A DNA stretch of 64,000 nucleotides. Source: Devosia sp. A16 (GTDB taxonomy: Bacteria > Pseudomonadota > Alphaproteobacteria > Rhizobiales > Devosiaceae). The notes under the pieces are model-generated. The model saw only the letters and a list, made by a program, of their open reading frames with translations. It ran no database searches and had not been told where the DNA came from. The translations under genes and the position numbers were made by a program. How positions within the stretch are numbered: the first letter of the stretch is position 1; every line of letters begins with the position of its first letter. The stretch spans positions 4,379,501-4,443,500 of the forward strand of contig NZ_CP012945.1 in the NCBI RefSeq assembly GCF_001402915.1, written 5' to 3'. Below, piece by piece: positions 8,859-18,237 of the stretch.

Positions 8859-9205
8859 TGCAGCAAAGCGAGATCAAGGGCGTCACCGTCGGCTTCTACG
8901 ACGGGCCGGTGATCGCCGCCGAGGCGGACGTCAACGACGTCATCGGCGCGACCTACGGGCTCGGTATCGACCTCATTGCCATCCCGGCGGAGCGACTGGT
9001 GGACGATTTTTTCTGGCTCAGTAGCCGGCTCGCGGGCGCGGTGCTGCAGAAGTTCCAGCAATATGGCTTCCGTGTCGCCGTTCTCGGCGACATTTCGCGC
9101 TTCACCGCCGAGAGCCCGTCGCTGCGCGACTTCATCTACGAGAGCAACCAGCGCGGGCAGGTGATGTTTCTCGCCGATCGCGCGGCGCTCGAAGCGCGGC
9201 TTTAG
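8858..9205 (+). CDS. DUF4180 domain protein
   Basis: A 115-residue soluble protein. The order GV-VGFYDGPVI, DVNDVIGATYG (about 25-35), then LSSRLAGAVLQKFQQYGFRVAVLGDIS (about 55-81) and SLRDFIYESNQRGQVMFL (about 89-106) is that of DUF4180, a small family of unknown biochemical role. It overlaps the DUF1489 stop by one base (TGATG). It is the last gene of the GST-DUF1489-DUF4180 run; mipZ begins 144 bases on with its own regulatory region. Confidence 0.8.
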   Translation: MQQSEIKGVTVGFYDGPVIAAEADVNDVIGATYGLGIDLIAIPAERLVDDFFWLSSRLAGAVLQKFQQYGFRVAVLGDISRFTAESPSLRDFIYESNQRGQVMFLADRAALEARL

Positions 9206-9235
9206 GGTGACGTTGCGCGCCTGTCATCGGCGGGT

Positions 9236-9304
9236 GTTCAAACTCCCCCTTGAACGGGGTGGGGGTCTCATCAATAGTTCGCCCGGGCGAACATATACCG
9301 AATC
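9236..9304 (+). promoter_or_regulatory. mipZ upstream region: two inverted repeats and a GANTC site
   Basis: GTTCAA-N8-TTGAAC (9236-9255) is followed by a perfect 16-base palindrome GTTCGCCCGGGCGAAC (9277-9292) and by GAATC, a CcrM methylation site, at 9300-9304, some 46 bases before the mipZ start. In Caulobacter mipZ transcription depends on CcrM methylation, so the GANTC may matter. The palindromes look like binding sites, but I cannot name the protein. Confidence 0.4.
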
Positions 9305-9349
9305 CCGAAAATGCGTCGCTTCGGGGCACTGGAGCGGCAGGGGAGTTTG

Positions 9350-10252
9350 ATGGGCAGGACAGGGACGCATGTCATTGTCGTCGGCAATGAGAAGGGCGGC
9401 TCCGGCAAGTCGACCACCGCGTTTCATCTCGCCGTTTTCCTGATGTACCAAGGGTTTCGCGTCGCCTCGATCGACGTCGACAGCCGTCAGCAGACCCTCA
9501 CCCAATACGTGCGCAACCGCCGCAACTGGGCCCAAGCGCACGACCTGAAGCTGCCGCACGCCACCCATTTCCACCTGCCGCTGTCCAAATCGGACTCGGT
9601 CAAGGAGAACCAGCGCGTCGAGTTCGACCTGTTCCGGCAGGCCATCATCGAGGTCGAAGGCGACGCCGATTTCCTGATCGTCGATACGCCCGGCTTCGAC
9701 ACCCATCTGACCCGGCTGGCGCATTCGCTGGCCGATACCCTGGTCACCCCACTCAACGATTCGATCATCGATCTCGACGTGATGGCGCATGTGGACCCGG
9801 TGACGGGCGACCCCAGGGAAATGAGCCACTATGCCCGTCTGGTGCAGCGGGCCCGCACCGAACGGCTGTCGATCGATGGCCGCACCATCGACTGGGTGAT
9901 CGTGCGCAACCGCATCTCGATGCTGCCGTCGCGCTCGACCAAGATCGTCCAGGGCGCCATCGAGAAGATTGCCGTGCGGCTCGGCTGCCGAGTGGCCGAC
10001 GGCATCGCCGAGCGGGTGATCTTTCGCTCGCTGTTCCCGACCGGCATGACGGTCTTCGATCCCTTGGACGCCGAGATGCTCGGGGGACTCCCCTCGATGT
10101 CGCACCTCAGCGCCCGGCAGGAATATCGCGCGCTGGTAGAGGCGTTGAAGCTGCCGGTAAGCGAGCAGGCCAAGGCCCGCATCGAGGGCGAGAAGGCGCT
10201 GGCCGCCAGCGCCGTCGAGCCGGCCAGATTCGAGCATATGGCCGGTGAGTGA
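9350..10252 (+). CDS. mipZ: Division-plane positioning ATPase MipZ
   Basis: A 300-residue ParA/MinD-type ATPase with deviant Walker A EKGGSGKST (residues 14-22, signature and catalytic lysines K15 and K20), Walker A' SIDVDSRQQTLT, and Walker B LIVDTPGFD near 105-113. Its length and the central helix rich in VKENQR-type charged residues fit MipZ rather than ParA. MipZ dimers spread from the polar ParB/parS complex and inhibit FtsZ polymerisation, so the Z-ring forms at midcell. The ATG at 9350 follows GGGGAG at a good distance. It stands alone, followed by a weak hairpin and a palindromic repeat. Confidence 0.92.
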   Translation: MGRTGTHVIVVGNEKGGSGKSTTAFHLAVFLMYQGFRVASIDVDSRQQTLTQYVRNRRNWAQAHDLKLPHATHFHLPLSKSDSVKENQRVEFDLFRQAIIEVEGDADFLIVDTPGFDTHLTRLAHSLADTLVTPLNDSIIDLDVMAHVDPVTGDPREMSHYARLVQRARTERLSIDGRTIDWVIVRNRISMLPSRSTKIVQGAIEKIAVRLGCRVADGIAERVIFRSLFPTGMTVFDPLDAEMLGGLPSMSHLSARQEYRALVEALKLPVSEQAKARIEGEKALAASAVEPARFEHMAGE

Positions 10253-10323
10253 GAGGCCGAAGACTGGGTCTGTCCCAGCGAGAGTGCATTTGCCTTGGCT
10301 ATGAACATGCCCACCTACCGGCT

Positions 10324-10401
10324 GTCATCCCTGCGAAAGCAGGGACCCAACTATCAGCTGGCGCGGTCGGCGAGATGGGTCCCAGCTTTCGCTGGGATGA
10401 C
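10324..10401. repeat. Paired inverted REP-like repeat
   Basis: GTCATCCCTGCGAAAGCAGGGACCCA at the left is mirrored by TGGGTCCCAGC-TTTCGCTGGGATGAC at the right, leaving a 27-base loop. Each arm is itself a CCCTGC-GAAA-GCAGGG hairpin. It shares the TCATYCC-GCGAAAGC core with the element at 62448-62552, so the two are copies of one dispersed family. Confidence 0.8.
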
Positions 10402-10454
10402 ACCGAGCGTGGGGCGCTGTCGTAGGTTGTGCGCACCGACGCTGTTGGAACTTG

Positions 10455-10733
10455 CTAACCCCGCCGGGGCAGGGTGACGGTCACTGCGCGGCCGCCTGCT
10501 GGCGCGAAGACGTCGAGTTCGATCTCGACATGCGGCATCAGCATGCGGCGGGTGCGGGCGCTGAGTGCCATCACCACGCCGAGCAGGTCGCCGACGCCGC
10601 GGCGCTTCAGGCCGGGATTGAACCGCGTCACCATGGCATTGACCGCCTGCCTGCGGACAACGGCATCTTCGGACGCGAGGGCCGACTGCCCCACAAAGCG
10701 GGCGAGTTCGGTGAGGCTAGACGTATCGCTCAT
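10455..10733 (-). CDS. Hypothetical protein, 92 residues
   Basis: A small soluble protein starting MSDTSSLTELARFV, mainly helical in its first half (residues 5-45), with a basic middle (RFNPGLKRRG) and a C-terminal beta-like part (HVEIELDVFAPAGGRAVTVTLP). I recognise no family. The start at 10733 is chosen because upstream codons look random. It lies 98 bases downstream of the DD-carboxypeptidase gene on the same strand and may share its message. Codon use is like that of the neighbours, which supports a real gene. Confidence 0.5.
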   Translation of the reverse strand: MSDTSSLTELARFVGQSALASEDAVVRRQAVNAMVTRFNPGLKRRGVGDLLGVVMALSARTRRMLMPHVEIELDVFAPAGGRAVTVTLPRRG

Positions 10734-10830
10734 TTGGGCTACTCCAACACAGGCCACAAATTCGCTTCCCTGAGGCGGCTGCTTTTCGCGACCGGGGCGC
10801 TTTCGGCTGAAAGCGACACCGGTCAGTCCA

Positions 10831-12483
10831 TCAGGACTGCATGGCGAGGCAGCTCATCTTGGCTTTCTTCAACTGGTTGCAGACACCGGCCGCATCTTCG
10901 CGGTCGCCGAAACCTCCGAACCGGGCGCGGAAGAACACTTGGCCGTTCTTCTCGAACCGTTCGACATAGGCGCGTGCCGTACCAAGGTTCCCGACCTTGG
11001 ACGAGGCATCGCTGATCAGCGAGTTGGCGCCGCCCTCGGTCGGCGCGGCGCCGATCTGGACGATCCAGCCGCCGCTGACATCCTGCGGCACTTCGGCGAC
11101 GGCGAGCGCGGCCGGCGGCGCCTGGTTCTCGACCACCTGCGGCGCGGCATCGCCGATGCCACCCGAGGTCATCAGGTCGATCGGCTGGCCTTCTTCGCCG
11201 ATGCCGACCGGTGGCAGCAGCGGCGCCGACGGCGCGGTCTGGCCGAGCGGGGCAGGGGCCGCGCCGAGCGAGAAGGTGTCGCTGAGCCAGGCGCCGATCA
11301 CATCGAGGGGGCGCTCCTGCTGCGGAGCGATGCTGGCGATGGTCGGGCGCGAGGCGAGCTTGTTGGCGGCCTGCACGGCTTCATCGAAGCCCAGATCGGC
11401 CGGGCGGGCCTCCGGCAGCGGGGCGGCATCGTCGATCGAGGCCACCACGATGTCGTCCGGCTGCTGCGCGGCTTCGGTCGGCTCCAGCTTGGCGGTGACG
11501 CTGACAGTGGTGCCGTCGATGCGGAACGACGGGTAGGGAGCCGGCATAACCGGCGCCGGATCGGCGGAGGCCACCATGACGGTGGCGCCCTTGCGGCCCG
11601 GCTGCGGGATCATCGCGACGTCGAGATAGCCCCCGGTGCGGCTCTTGGGCAGGTAGGTCTTGACCAGTTCGCGCACTTTGGCGTCGCGCGCACCGCTGGA
11701 GTCGAAGCCGAAGCCGGCGACGACGATGTGGTGCCCGTCGGCCCGCGCCGCGGTCAGCAGGTTGAAGCCCGAGGCGTTGGTGTAGCCGGTCTTGATGCCA
11801 TCCACGCCATTGTTGCCCAGGAGGCGGTTGTGATTGCCGTAGGTGCGCTTGCCGTAAGAGAAGCTGCGGGTCTGGAAGTACTCGTAGTAGTTCGGGAAGT
11901 GCTGGTAGACGGCGATGCCGAGGATCGCCTGATCGGCGACGGTGGTGACCTGACCGCTGTCGGGCAGGCCCGAGGCATTGCGATAGGTGGTGTTCGACAT
12001 GCCCAGTGCCTTGGCGGTCGAGGTCATGCGCTTGGCGAACGCGCTCTCGGAGCCGGAGATGTTCTCGGCGATCACCCGGGCGATGTCGTTGGCCGAAATG
12101 GTGACGATCGCCTTGATGGCGTTCTCGACGGTGATGGTCGAGCCGGCTTTCAGGCCGAGCTTGGTGGGGACCGCCTGGGCGGCGTATTTCGACACCGTGA
12201 ATTTGGTCTTCAAGGTAATGTTACCGGCCTCCAGTTCCTGGAACAGGATGTAGAGGGTCATCACCTTGGTCACCGACGCCGGGTAGCGAGCGGCATTGGC
12301 GGAGCTTTCGTAGAGGATTTTGCCGGACTTGGCGTCGACGACAATGCCCGCGAACTTGCGCGGCACACTGGCAGCCTCGACGGCCACGACCATTGGCACG
12401 AGCAGTGCGAGGGCCAGCATGAGGGCGGCCACCAGGCGCGAGAAAACCGCGCGGCTTTGGGAAAAATGCTTCTGCGAAAGCAC
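10831..12483 (-). CDS. D-alanyl-D-alanine carboxypeptidase (S11) with C-terminal SPOR domain
   Basis: About 550 residues: a signal-anchor or signal peptide (hydrophobic stretch near residues 18-36), an S11 penicillin-binding domain, a long Pro/Ala-rich linker, and an SPOR domain over the last 80 residues. Active-site motifs, numbered from the GTG at 12483, are S70-V-T-K73, S130-A-N132 and K231-T-G. It trims the terminal D-Ala from peptidoglycan pentapeptides in the periplasm. SPOR domains bind denuded septal glycan, pointing to the division site. I chose the GTG at 12483 because GGAG lies six bases before it; a TTG four codons earlier is the alternative. Confidence 0.92.
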   Translation of the reverse strand: MLSQKHFSQSRAVFSRLVAALMLALALLVPMVVAVEAASVPRKFAGIVVDAKSGKILYESSANAARYPASVTKVMTLYILFQELEAGNITLKTKFTVSKYAAQAVPTKLGLKAGSTITVENAIKAIVTISANDIARVIAENISGSESAFAKRMTSTAKALGMSNTTYRNASGLPDSGQVTTVADQAILGIAVYQHFPNYYEYFQTRSFSYGKRTYGNHNRLLGNNGVDGIKTGYTNASGFNLLTAARADGHHIVVAGFGFDSSGARDAKVRELVKTYLPKSRTGGYLDVAMIPQPGRKGATVMVASADPAPVMPAPYPSFRIDGTTVSVTAKLEPTEAAQQPDDIVVASIDDAAPLPEARPADLGFDEAVQAANKLASRPTIASIAPQQERPLDVIGAWLSDTFSLGAAPAPLGQTAPSAPLLPPVGIGEEGQPIDLMTSGGIGDAAPQVVENQAPPAALAVAEVPQDVSGGWIVQIGAAPTEGGANSLISDASSKVGNLGTARAYVERFEKNGQVFFRARFGGFGDREDAAGVCNQLKKAKMSCLAMQS

Positions 12484-12700
12484 CCGGTACTCCAACTACT
12501 ATCGGGCGCAAACGCCGCCCGTACTCAACGCCTCGAGAAGCGGTGTCCGGTCCTCCCCAAAATGAGACCAGTCACGTTCCCTGTTACCGTGCACCTTAGG
12601 CAGGCGGTCTTACCATTCCGTAAAATGCGATGGATTTCGGGCACTTGGTTAAACGCTTGTGAGCAGGGCCACCTGCTCCAAAGTTTAGGTAGTTCGCCAC

Positions 12701-12730
12701 TTAACAGGCAGCGAGTTTTGCCTACATAAT
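12701..12730 (+). promoter_or_regulatory. Candidate sigma-70 promoter of clpS-clpA
   Basis: TTAACA (12701-12706, five of six -35 bases) and CATAAT (12725-12730, five of six -10 bases) are separated by 18 bases. The start of transcription would be near 12737, which argues against translation starting at the ATG at 12740. Confidence 0.5.
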
Positions 12731-12820
12731 GGCCTCACCATGCTGCTTCGAACCGATCTCCCCCAGACCCGAGCCATGCGTGCAGCCATCGAACTGACGC
12801 TCCCGACCATTGGTGCATCC

Positions 12821-13174
12821 ATGATGCCGCCACGGGGTGCCGATGATGACCGCAAGGGCAACGGCGATGGGGGAAGCAAGAACGATACGGCGACCATCAC
12901 GAAGCCGAAAACCAGGAGCAAGCGGCCCAGCCTTTATCGGGTGCTGCTGCTCAACGATGACTACACTCCGATGGAGTTCGTCGTCCTGGTACTGCAGGAT
13001 GTGTTCAACAAGACCCGCGAAGAGGCCATGCGCATCATGCTTCACGTCCACAATCAGGGCGTCGGCGAATGTGGCGTGTACCCCTTCGAGGTGGCCGAGA
13101 CCAAGGTCACCAGGGTGATGGACGCGGCCCGCAAGAACCAGCACCCACTGCAGTGCGTGATGGAAAAGCAATAG
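12821..13174 (+). CDS. clpS: ATP-dependent Clp protease adaptor ClpS
   Basis: A 117-residue ClpS. After a charged, unstructured N-terminal extension comes the conserved core: [16 protein letters not shown], with the N-degron pocket residues, then [31 protein letters not shown]. It delivers proteins with bulky N-terminal residues to ClpA. The start is uncertain: in-frame ATGs exist at 12740, 12776, 12821 and 12824. I use 12821 because the likely promoter at 12701-12730 would leave 12740 almost leaderless and because the length then fits the family. clpA follows after ten bases, so both genes should be co-transcribed. Confidence 0.93.
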   Translation: MMPPRGADDDRKGNGDGGSKNDTATITKPKTRSKRPSLYRVLLLNDDYTPMEFVVLVLQDVFNKTREEAMRIMLHVHNQGVGECGVYPFEVAETKVTRVMDAARKNQHPLQCVMEKQ

Positions 13175-13184
13175 GAACCGACAT

Positions 13185-15560
13185 ATGCCCTCTTTTTCCC
13201 GCGGACTTGAGAAGGCCCTCCATCAGGCGATGAACCTGGCGCGAGAGCGGGCGCATGAGTTCGCAACGCTCGAGCACCTGCTGCTGGCGCTGACCGACGA
13301 TCGCGACACCATCGCGGTGCTGACCGGCTGCGACGTCGACATCGAAGCGCTGAAATCCGACCTCGAAGACTTCATTAACGAGGAACTCGACAGCCTCGTC
13401 GTGCCCAACGGGCAGGATGCGCGGCCGACCGCCGCATTCCAGCGCGTCATCCAGCGCGCCGTCATCCACGTGCAATCGTCCGGTAAGGAAGAGGTTACGG
13501 GCGCCAACGTGCTGGTCGCCATCTTCGCCGAACGCGAGAGCCATGCGGCGTACTTCCTCGAGCAGCAGGACATGACGCGGCTCGACGCGGTCAATTTCAT
13601 CTCGCACGGCATCACCAAGTCGGGGCCAAGCGAAGAGCGCCGCGTGCGCGGCGCCGAAACCCCGGCCGGCAATGGCCAGGGCGAAGAAGGCGAGCGTTCA
13701 GGCAATGGCCAGAGCTCGGCCCTTGCCGACTTCTGCGTCAACCTCAACGAGAAGGCGCGCGCCGGCAAGATCGACCCGCTGATCGGTCGCGACAGCGAGC
13801 TGCGCCGGACCATCCAGATCCTGTGCCGGCGCTCCAAGAACAACCCGCTCTATGTCGGTGACGCCGGCGTGGGCAAGACCGCCATTGCCGAAGGGCTGGC
13901 GCGCAAGATCATCGAAGGCGATGTGCCCGAAGTGCTGCGCGAGGCGGTGATCTATGCGCTCGACATGGGCTCGCTCCTCGCCGGTACGCGCTATCGCGGC
14001 GATTTCGAAGAGCGGCTGAAGGCCGTCATGAAGGAGCTCGAGAAGCACCCCGACGCCATTCTGTTCATCGACGAAATCCACACCGTGATCGGCGCCGGCG
14101 CCACCTCGGGCGGCGCCCTCGATGCCTCGAACCTGCTGAAGCCGGCTCTGGCCTCGGGCAATATCCGCTGCATTGGCTCGACCACCTACAAGGAGTACCG
14201 GCAGTTCTTCGAGAAGGATCGGGCGCTGGTCCGTCGTTTCCAGAAGATCGACGTCGCCGAGCCGACCATTCCCGATGCGATCGAGATCGTGAAGGGACTG
14301 CGGCCGTATTTCGAGGACTACCACAAGCTCAAGTACACCGACGACGCGCTGAAGGCCGCCGTCGAGCTGAGCGCGCGCTATATCAATGACCGGAAGCTCC
14401 CGGACAAGGCGATCGATGTGATCGACGAGACCGGCGCCAGCCAGATGCTGCTGACCCCCGAGAACCGCAAGCAGACCATCGACGTGGTCGATATCGAGCA
14501 GACCATCGCCACGATGGCCCGCATCCCGCCCAAGTCGGTGTCGAAGTCGGACTCCGAGCTGCTCGCCAATCTCGAGAGCAATCTCAAGACCGTGGTGTTC
14601 GGCCAGGATCAGGCAATTACCGCACTGTCGTCGGCGATCAAGCTGGCTCGTGCCGGCCTGCGCGAACCGGAAAAGCCGATCGGCTCGTACCTGTTCACGG
14701 GCCCGACCGGCGTCGGCAAGACCGAAGTGGCCAAGCAGTTGGCCGATACGCTGGGTGTGGAACTGCTGCGCTTCGACATGTCCGAGTACATGGAGCGGCA
14801 TACCGTGTCGCGGCTGATCGGCGCCCCTCCGGGCTATGTCGGCTTCGATCAGGGCGGTTTGCTCACCGATGGCGTGGACCAGCATCCGCACTGCGTGGTG
14901 TTGCTCGACGAGATAGAAAAGGCCCACCCCGACCTGTTCAACATCTTGTTGCAGGTCATGGACCACGGCAAACTCACCGATCACAACGGCAAGTCGGTCG
15001 ACTTCCGTAACGTGATCCTGATCATGACTTCCAATGTAGGCGCCATGGAGCTGCAGAAGTCGCCGATCGGCTTCGGTCGCAAGCGCGAACAGGGTGACGA
15101 CGAGGAAGCGGTGAACCGGATGTTCACGCCGGAGTTCCGCAACCGTCTCGACGCCATCATCTCGTTCGGTCCGTTGCCGCCGCAGGTGGTGCGCCGGGTG
15201 GTGGAGAAGTTCGTGCTGCAGCTCGAAGGCCAGCTGGCCGAGCGTGGCGTGACCATCGAGCTCACCCCGGAGGCTGCCGAGTGGCTGGCGGTCCGCGGCT
15301 ACGACGAGAAGATGGGAGCGCGTCCGCTCGGTCGCGTGATCCAGGAGCACGTCAAGAAGCCGCTGGCCGATCAGGTGCTGTTCGGCGAACTGCAGAACGG
15401 CGGCTCGGTCACCGTGGCGGTGGTTGGCGTCGGCACCGAGGCCAAGCTCGAGCTGATCGCGGTTCCGCCGCGGCCGGCCCGTCCCAAAGCCATCGCTGCG
15501 CCCAAGCCCAAGAAGACCAGGGCCCCCGCCGCCGACAAGCCGGCGGAAGAGAAAAGCTGA
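13185..15560 (+). CDS. clpA: ATP-dependent Clp protease ATP-binding subunit ClpA
   Basis: A 791-residue AAA+ unfoldase. The double Clp-N repeat spans about 1-145, followed by a Gly/Ser/Glu-rich linker. AAA-1 has Walker A GDAGVGKT (about 225-232) and Walker [13 protein letters not shown]-2 has Walker A GPTGVGKT (about 505-512) and [11 protein letters not shown]. There is no long ClpB-type coiled-coil insert. The IGF loop in KSPIGFGRK marks it as a ClpP partner. The C-terminal tail is Lys/Ala/Pro-rich. It starts with ATG, and AGGAA lies upstream. Paired with clpS as in most proteobacteria; a strong terminator follows. Confidence 0.97.
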   Translation: MPSFSRGLEKALHQAMNLARERAHEFATLEHLLLALTDDRDTIAVLTGCDVDIEALKSDLEDFINEELDSLVVPNGQDARPTAAFQRVIQRAVIHVQSSGKEEVTGANVLVAIFAERESHAAYFLEQQDMTRLDAVNFISHGITKSGPSEERRVRGAETPAGNGQGEEGERSGNGQSSALADFCVNLNEKARAGKIDPLIGRDSELRRTIQILCRRSKNNPLYVGDAGVGKTAIAEGLARKIIEGDVPEVLREAVIYALDMGSLLAGTRYRGDFEERLKAVMKELEKHPDAILFIDEIHTVIGAGATSGGALDASNLLKPALASGNIRCIGSTTYKEYRQFFEKDRALVRRFQKIDVAEPTIPDAIEIVKGLRPYFEDYHKLKYTDDALKAAVELSARYINDRKLPDKAIDVIDETGASQMLLTPENRKQTIDVVDIEQTIATMARIPPKSVSKSDSELLANLESNLKTVVFGQDQAITALSSAIKLARAGLREPEKPIGSYLFTGPTGVGKTEVAKQLADTLGVELLRFDMSEYMERHTVSRLIGAPPGYVGFDQGGLLTDGVDQHPHCVVLLDEIEKAHPDLFNILLQVMDHGKLTDHNGKSVDFRNVILIMTSNVGAMELQKSPIGFGRKREQGDDEEAVNRMFTPEFRNRLDAIISFGPLPPQVVRRVVEKFVLQLEGQLAERGVTIELTPEAAEWLAVRGYDEKMGARPLGRVIQEHVKKPLADQVLFGELQNGGSVTVAVVGVGTEAKLELIAVPPRPARPKAIAAPKPKKTRAPAADKPAEEKS

Positions 15561-15582
15561 GATCCCATGCAGGGACCTATCG

Positions 15583-15611
15583 AAGGCCGGGAGCGATCCC
15601 GGCCTTTTTTC
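15583..15611 (+). terminator. Rho-independent terminator after clpA
   Basis: Stem AGGCCGGGA / TCCCGGCCT with a four-base loop, followed by a six-T run. It ends the clpS-clpA transcript 23 bases after the stop codon. Confidence 0.9.
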
Positions 15612-15636
15612 TTGGCGGGACCATAGGGAGGAATGA

Positions 15637-16377
15637 ATGGGACTTGCGGGCAAGACCATTGCGATCACCGGCGCGGCGCGCGGCCTCGGGGCAGCCCTCG
15701 CCATCGTCGCGGCCGATCGCGGCATGATCCCGCTGCTGCTGGGCCGCAACGCCGCGGGTATCGGTGCAGTCGCCGATGCCATCGAGCAGCGGACCGGCAG
15801 CCGGCCGGATGCCTTCGTCTGCGACCTTGCCGACCCGCTATCGCTGACCGCGGCGGCAGGCAGGATCGCCACCGTGCACCCTGAGCTCGATATTCTCGTC
15901 AATTCGGGCTCGCAATGGGTGGGCGGCGCCTACCAGGCGATGACCGACGCGCAAATCGCTGCGGTGGTTGACTCGACGGTGACCGGCACCATGGCGCTGA
16001 CGCGCCGCCTGCTGCCGCTGCTGCTGAAACGGCCCGAGGCTGACATCCACACGGTGGTTTCGATGAGCGGGCTACCCTATGCGCCGATGCGCGGCTCATC
16101 AGTGCCGTTCGTCGCCGCCAAACACGCCCAGAACGGCTTCGTGCAGGCGCTGACCGAGGAGATGATCGGCACCAGCGTCCGCGTCACTTCGGTCTATCCC
16201 GGACATATCGAGGACACGTCGCCGCTCGAGGACAACTGGGAGCACCCCCGCGGGGTCGAGGAGGCGCTGAGCGACAGGGATGTGGTCGAGGCGATCCTGT
16301 TCGTCCTGAGCCAGCCACGCAACGTGGCGATCCGCTCGCTGGTGATCGAGCGGGCGCGGACCGAGTTCCTGAGTTAG
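15637..16377 (+). CDS. Short-chain dehydrogenase/reductase family protein with Phe at the catalytic Tyr position
   Basis: A 246-residue SDR. The nucleotide loop TGAARGLG is at 11-18 and the NNAG-like motif has become NSGS at 89-92. The catalytic YxxxK reads FVAAK at 158-162, keeping K162 but replacing Tyr by Phe. The serine of the triad (S142 or S144 in VVSMSG) is present. It may therefore bind NAD(P)(H) yet be weak or inactive as a dehydrogenase, or use another residue. GGAGG lies before the ATG. It is alone, between the clpA terminator and a convergent SulP gene. Confidence 0.85.
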   Translation: MGLAGKTIAITGAARGLGAALAIVAADRGMIPLLLGRNAAGIGAVADAIEQRTGSRPDAFVCDLADPLSLTAAAGRIATVHPELDILVNSGSQWVGGAYQAMTDAQIAAVVDSTVTGTMALTRRLLPLLLKRPEADIHTVVSMSGLPYAPMRGSSVPFVAAKHAQNGFVQALTEEMIGTSVRVTSVYPGHIEDTSPLEDNWEHPRGVEEALSDRDVVEAILFVLSQPRNVAIRSLVIERARTEFLS

Positions 16378-16387
16378 CCTCGCGGCT

Positions 16388-18160
16388 TCACCGGTTCGCT
16401 CCGGAGGCGCCCTGGGCCGGCGCGGCAGGTTCGGAGGCGCTGCGGCGCGCGATCTCGGCATGCGCCGCGGCGACAGCGCTCTCGATGCTGCGCTCGAACA
16501 GCACCGCAGGCGCGCTGATGCCGTGTGCGGCCAGGGAGGCTCGCACCGCCGGGGTGGCGCCGGAAATCAGCAGTACGACCCGATGTCGGGCTGCCTTGCG
16601 CGCGATGCCGCCCATGGTGTTGGCGGCGGTCGAGTCGATGAAGGGCACCGCCGAGAAATCGATGATGAAGGCACGGTGCCGGTCTGCGATGCGTTCGAGC
16701 ACCGCGCCGACGGTGGCCGCAGCGCCGAAGAAGAACGCGCCGGTGATGCGGTAGACCGCGACATCGGGATCGGTGGCGAGAGCGGGATCATAAGGGTGGC
16801 GCTCGGGCCGGGCGGCGTCCGCCTGATCCTCGGGAACCGGCGGCACGTGCACCTCTACGCCGGCATGCTGGGCCATGCGGTGGATGAACAGCAGGGCCCC
16901 CAGGGCGAAGCCGACGATGATGCCCTCGGTGAGACCGCGGAATACCGTGAGCCCGAAGGTGGCCAACAGCACCACGGCATCGCCGGGAGAGGTTCGCACC
17001 AGGGTAGCAAAGGCGTTTTTCTCAGCCATGTTCCAGGCGACGACGACCAGCACGCCGGCGAGCGCGGCGAGCGGGATGAAGCTCGCGAGCGGTGCCGCCA
17101 CCAGCATGAACAGCACGATGAACACCGAATGGAACATGCCGGCCAGCGGGCTGCGCGCGCCGGAGCGGACATTGGTGGCGGTGCGGGCCACTGTGCCGGT
17201 GGCGCAGATGCCACCGAATAGTGCCGAGCCGATATTGGCGATACCCTGCGCGACCAGCTCCATGTTGGAGCGATGCCGGCGGCCGGTCATGCCATCGGCA
17301 ACCATGGCGGACAACAGCGACTCGATGGCGCCCAGCAGGGCAAAGGCGATCGCATCGGGCAGGACGGCCTGAACCTTGTCCAGCGAGAGGGGCGGCAGCG
17401 ACGGGCTCGGCAGCGTGCTCGGAATACCGCCGAACCGTGTACCGATGGTCTCGATCGGCAACTGCAGGATTGCACCGACCAGCGATGCGACGATCACGGC
17501 GATGAGGATGCCGGGCAGGTGCGGGCGCCAGCGCCTGAGACCGACGATGATGGCGACGGAGAGTGCGGCGATCCCAATCGCCGCCGGGTTGACGGTCCCG
17601 ATGGCGGCAGCCAGGGCTGCGATCTTGGGGACGATGTCGGCGGGATCGGCCGCCGGCAGCGTCAGACCGAGCAGGTCGTGAACCTGGCCGACGAACAGGA
17701 TCACCGCGATGCCTGAAATGAAGCCGACTGTCACTGGATAGGGAATGAACTTGATATAGCTGCCGAGCCGGAACGCTCCCATCAACAGCAGGAACACGCC
17801 GGCCATGATGGTAGCGAGCAGCAGGCCATCGAGCCCGTGGCGGCCGATGGTGGACGCCACCAGCACGGTGAACGCCGCCGCCGGTCCGCCGATCTGGAAC
17901 CGGCTGCCGCCCAGTGCCGAGATCAGAAACCCGCCGACCGCCGCCGTGAACAGCCCGCGTTCGGGCGTTGTTCCCGATGCGATGGCAATGGCCATCGACA
18001 GGGGCAGCGCGACGATGGCGACGGTAAGTCCGGCCAGGATGTCGGCCCTGAGGTCGCCGAGCCTATATCCCTCGCGCAGGACGGTGATCAGCTTGGGCGT
18101 GAACAGCTCGGCCAGGGGCGGTGACGGAGCAGCAGGGGAGGCGGGAGCAGAACTGGCCAT
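16388..18160 (-). CDS. SulP family anion permease with STAS domain
   Basis: A 590-residue SLC26/SulP transporter. It has a long hydrophobic membrane domain (about 40-430), starting with [22 protein letters not shown], which carries the family's first-helix signature. A cytoplasmic STAS domain (about 465-570) contains IDFSAVPFIDSTAANTMGG, whose Ser/Thr corresponds to the anti-sigma-antagonist phosphosite region. Likely substrates are sulfate, bicarbonate or another oxyanion; this cannot be decided here. It lies 77 bases downstream of a small XRE regulator gene on the same strand. Confidence 0.93.
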   Translation of the reverse strand: MASSAPASPAAPSPPLAELFTPKLITVLREGYRLGDLRADILAGLTVAIVALPLSMAIAIASGTTPERGLFTAAVGGFLISALGGSRFQIGGPAAAFTVLVASTIGRHGLDGLLLATIMAGVFLLLMGAFRLGSYIKFIPYPVTVGFISGIAVILFVGQVHDLLGLTLPAADPADIVPKIAALAAAIGTVNPAAIGIAALSVAIIVGLRRWRPHLPGILIAVIVASLVGAILQLPIETIGTRFGGIPSTLPSPSLPPLSLDKVQAVLPDAIAFALLGAIESLLSAMVADGMTGRRHRSNMELVAQGIANIGSALFGGICATGTVARTATNVRSGARSPLAGMFHSVFIVLFMLVAAPLASFIPLAALAGVLVVVAWNMAEKNAFATLVRTSPGDAVVLLATFGLTVFRGLTEGIIVGFALGALLFIHRMAQHAGVEVHVPPVPEDQADAARPERHPYDPALATDPDVAVYRITGAFFFGAAATVGAVLERIADRHRAFIIDFSAVPFIDSTAANTMGGIARKAARHRVVLLISGATPAVRASLAAHGISAPAVLFERSIESAVAAAHAEIARRSASEPAAPAQGASGANR

Positions 18161-18237
18161 CGGATCATTCGCCTTTCGCGAACAAGCGCGGCAATCAGCG
18201 GTGGCTAGGGCCGTGATCGCCCAACGACGTCTAGAAC

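Noticed and set aside
9277-9292. 16-base palindrome before mipZ as a parS site
   Set aside because: The sequence GTTCGCCCGGGCGAAC does not match the parS consensus TGTTTCACGTGAAACA, and parS normally lies near parAB and the origin.
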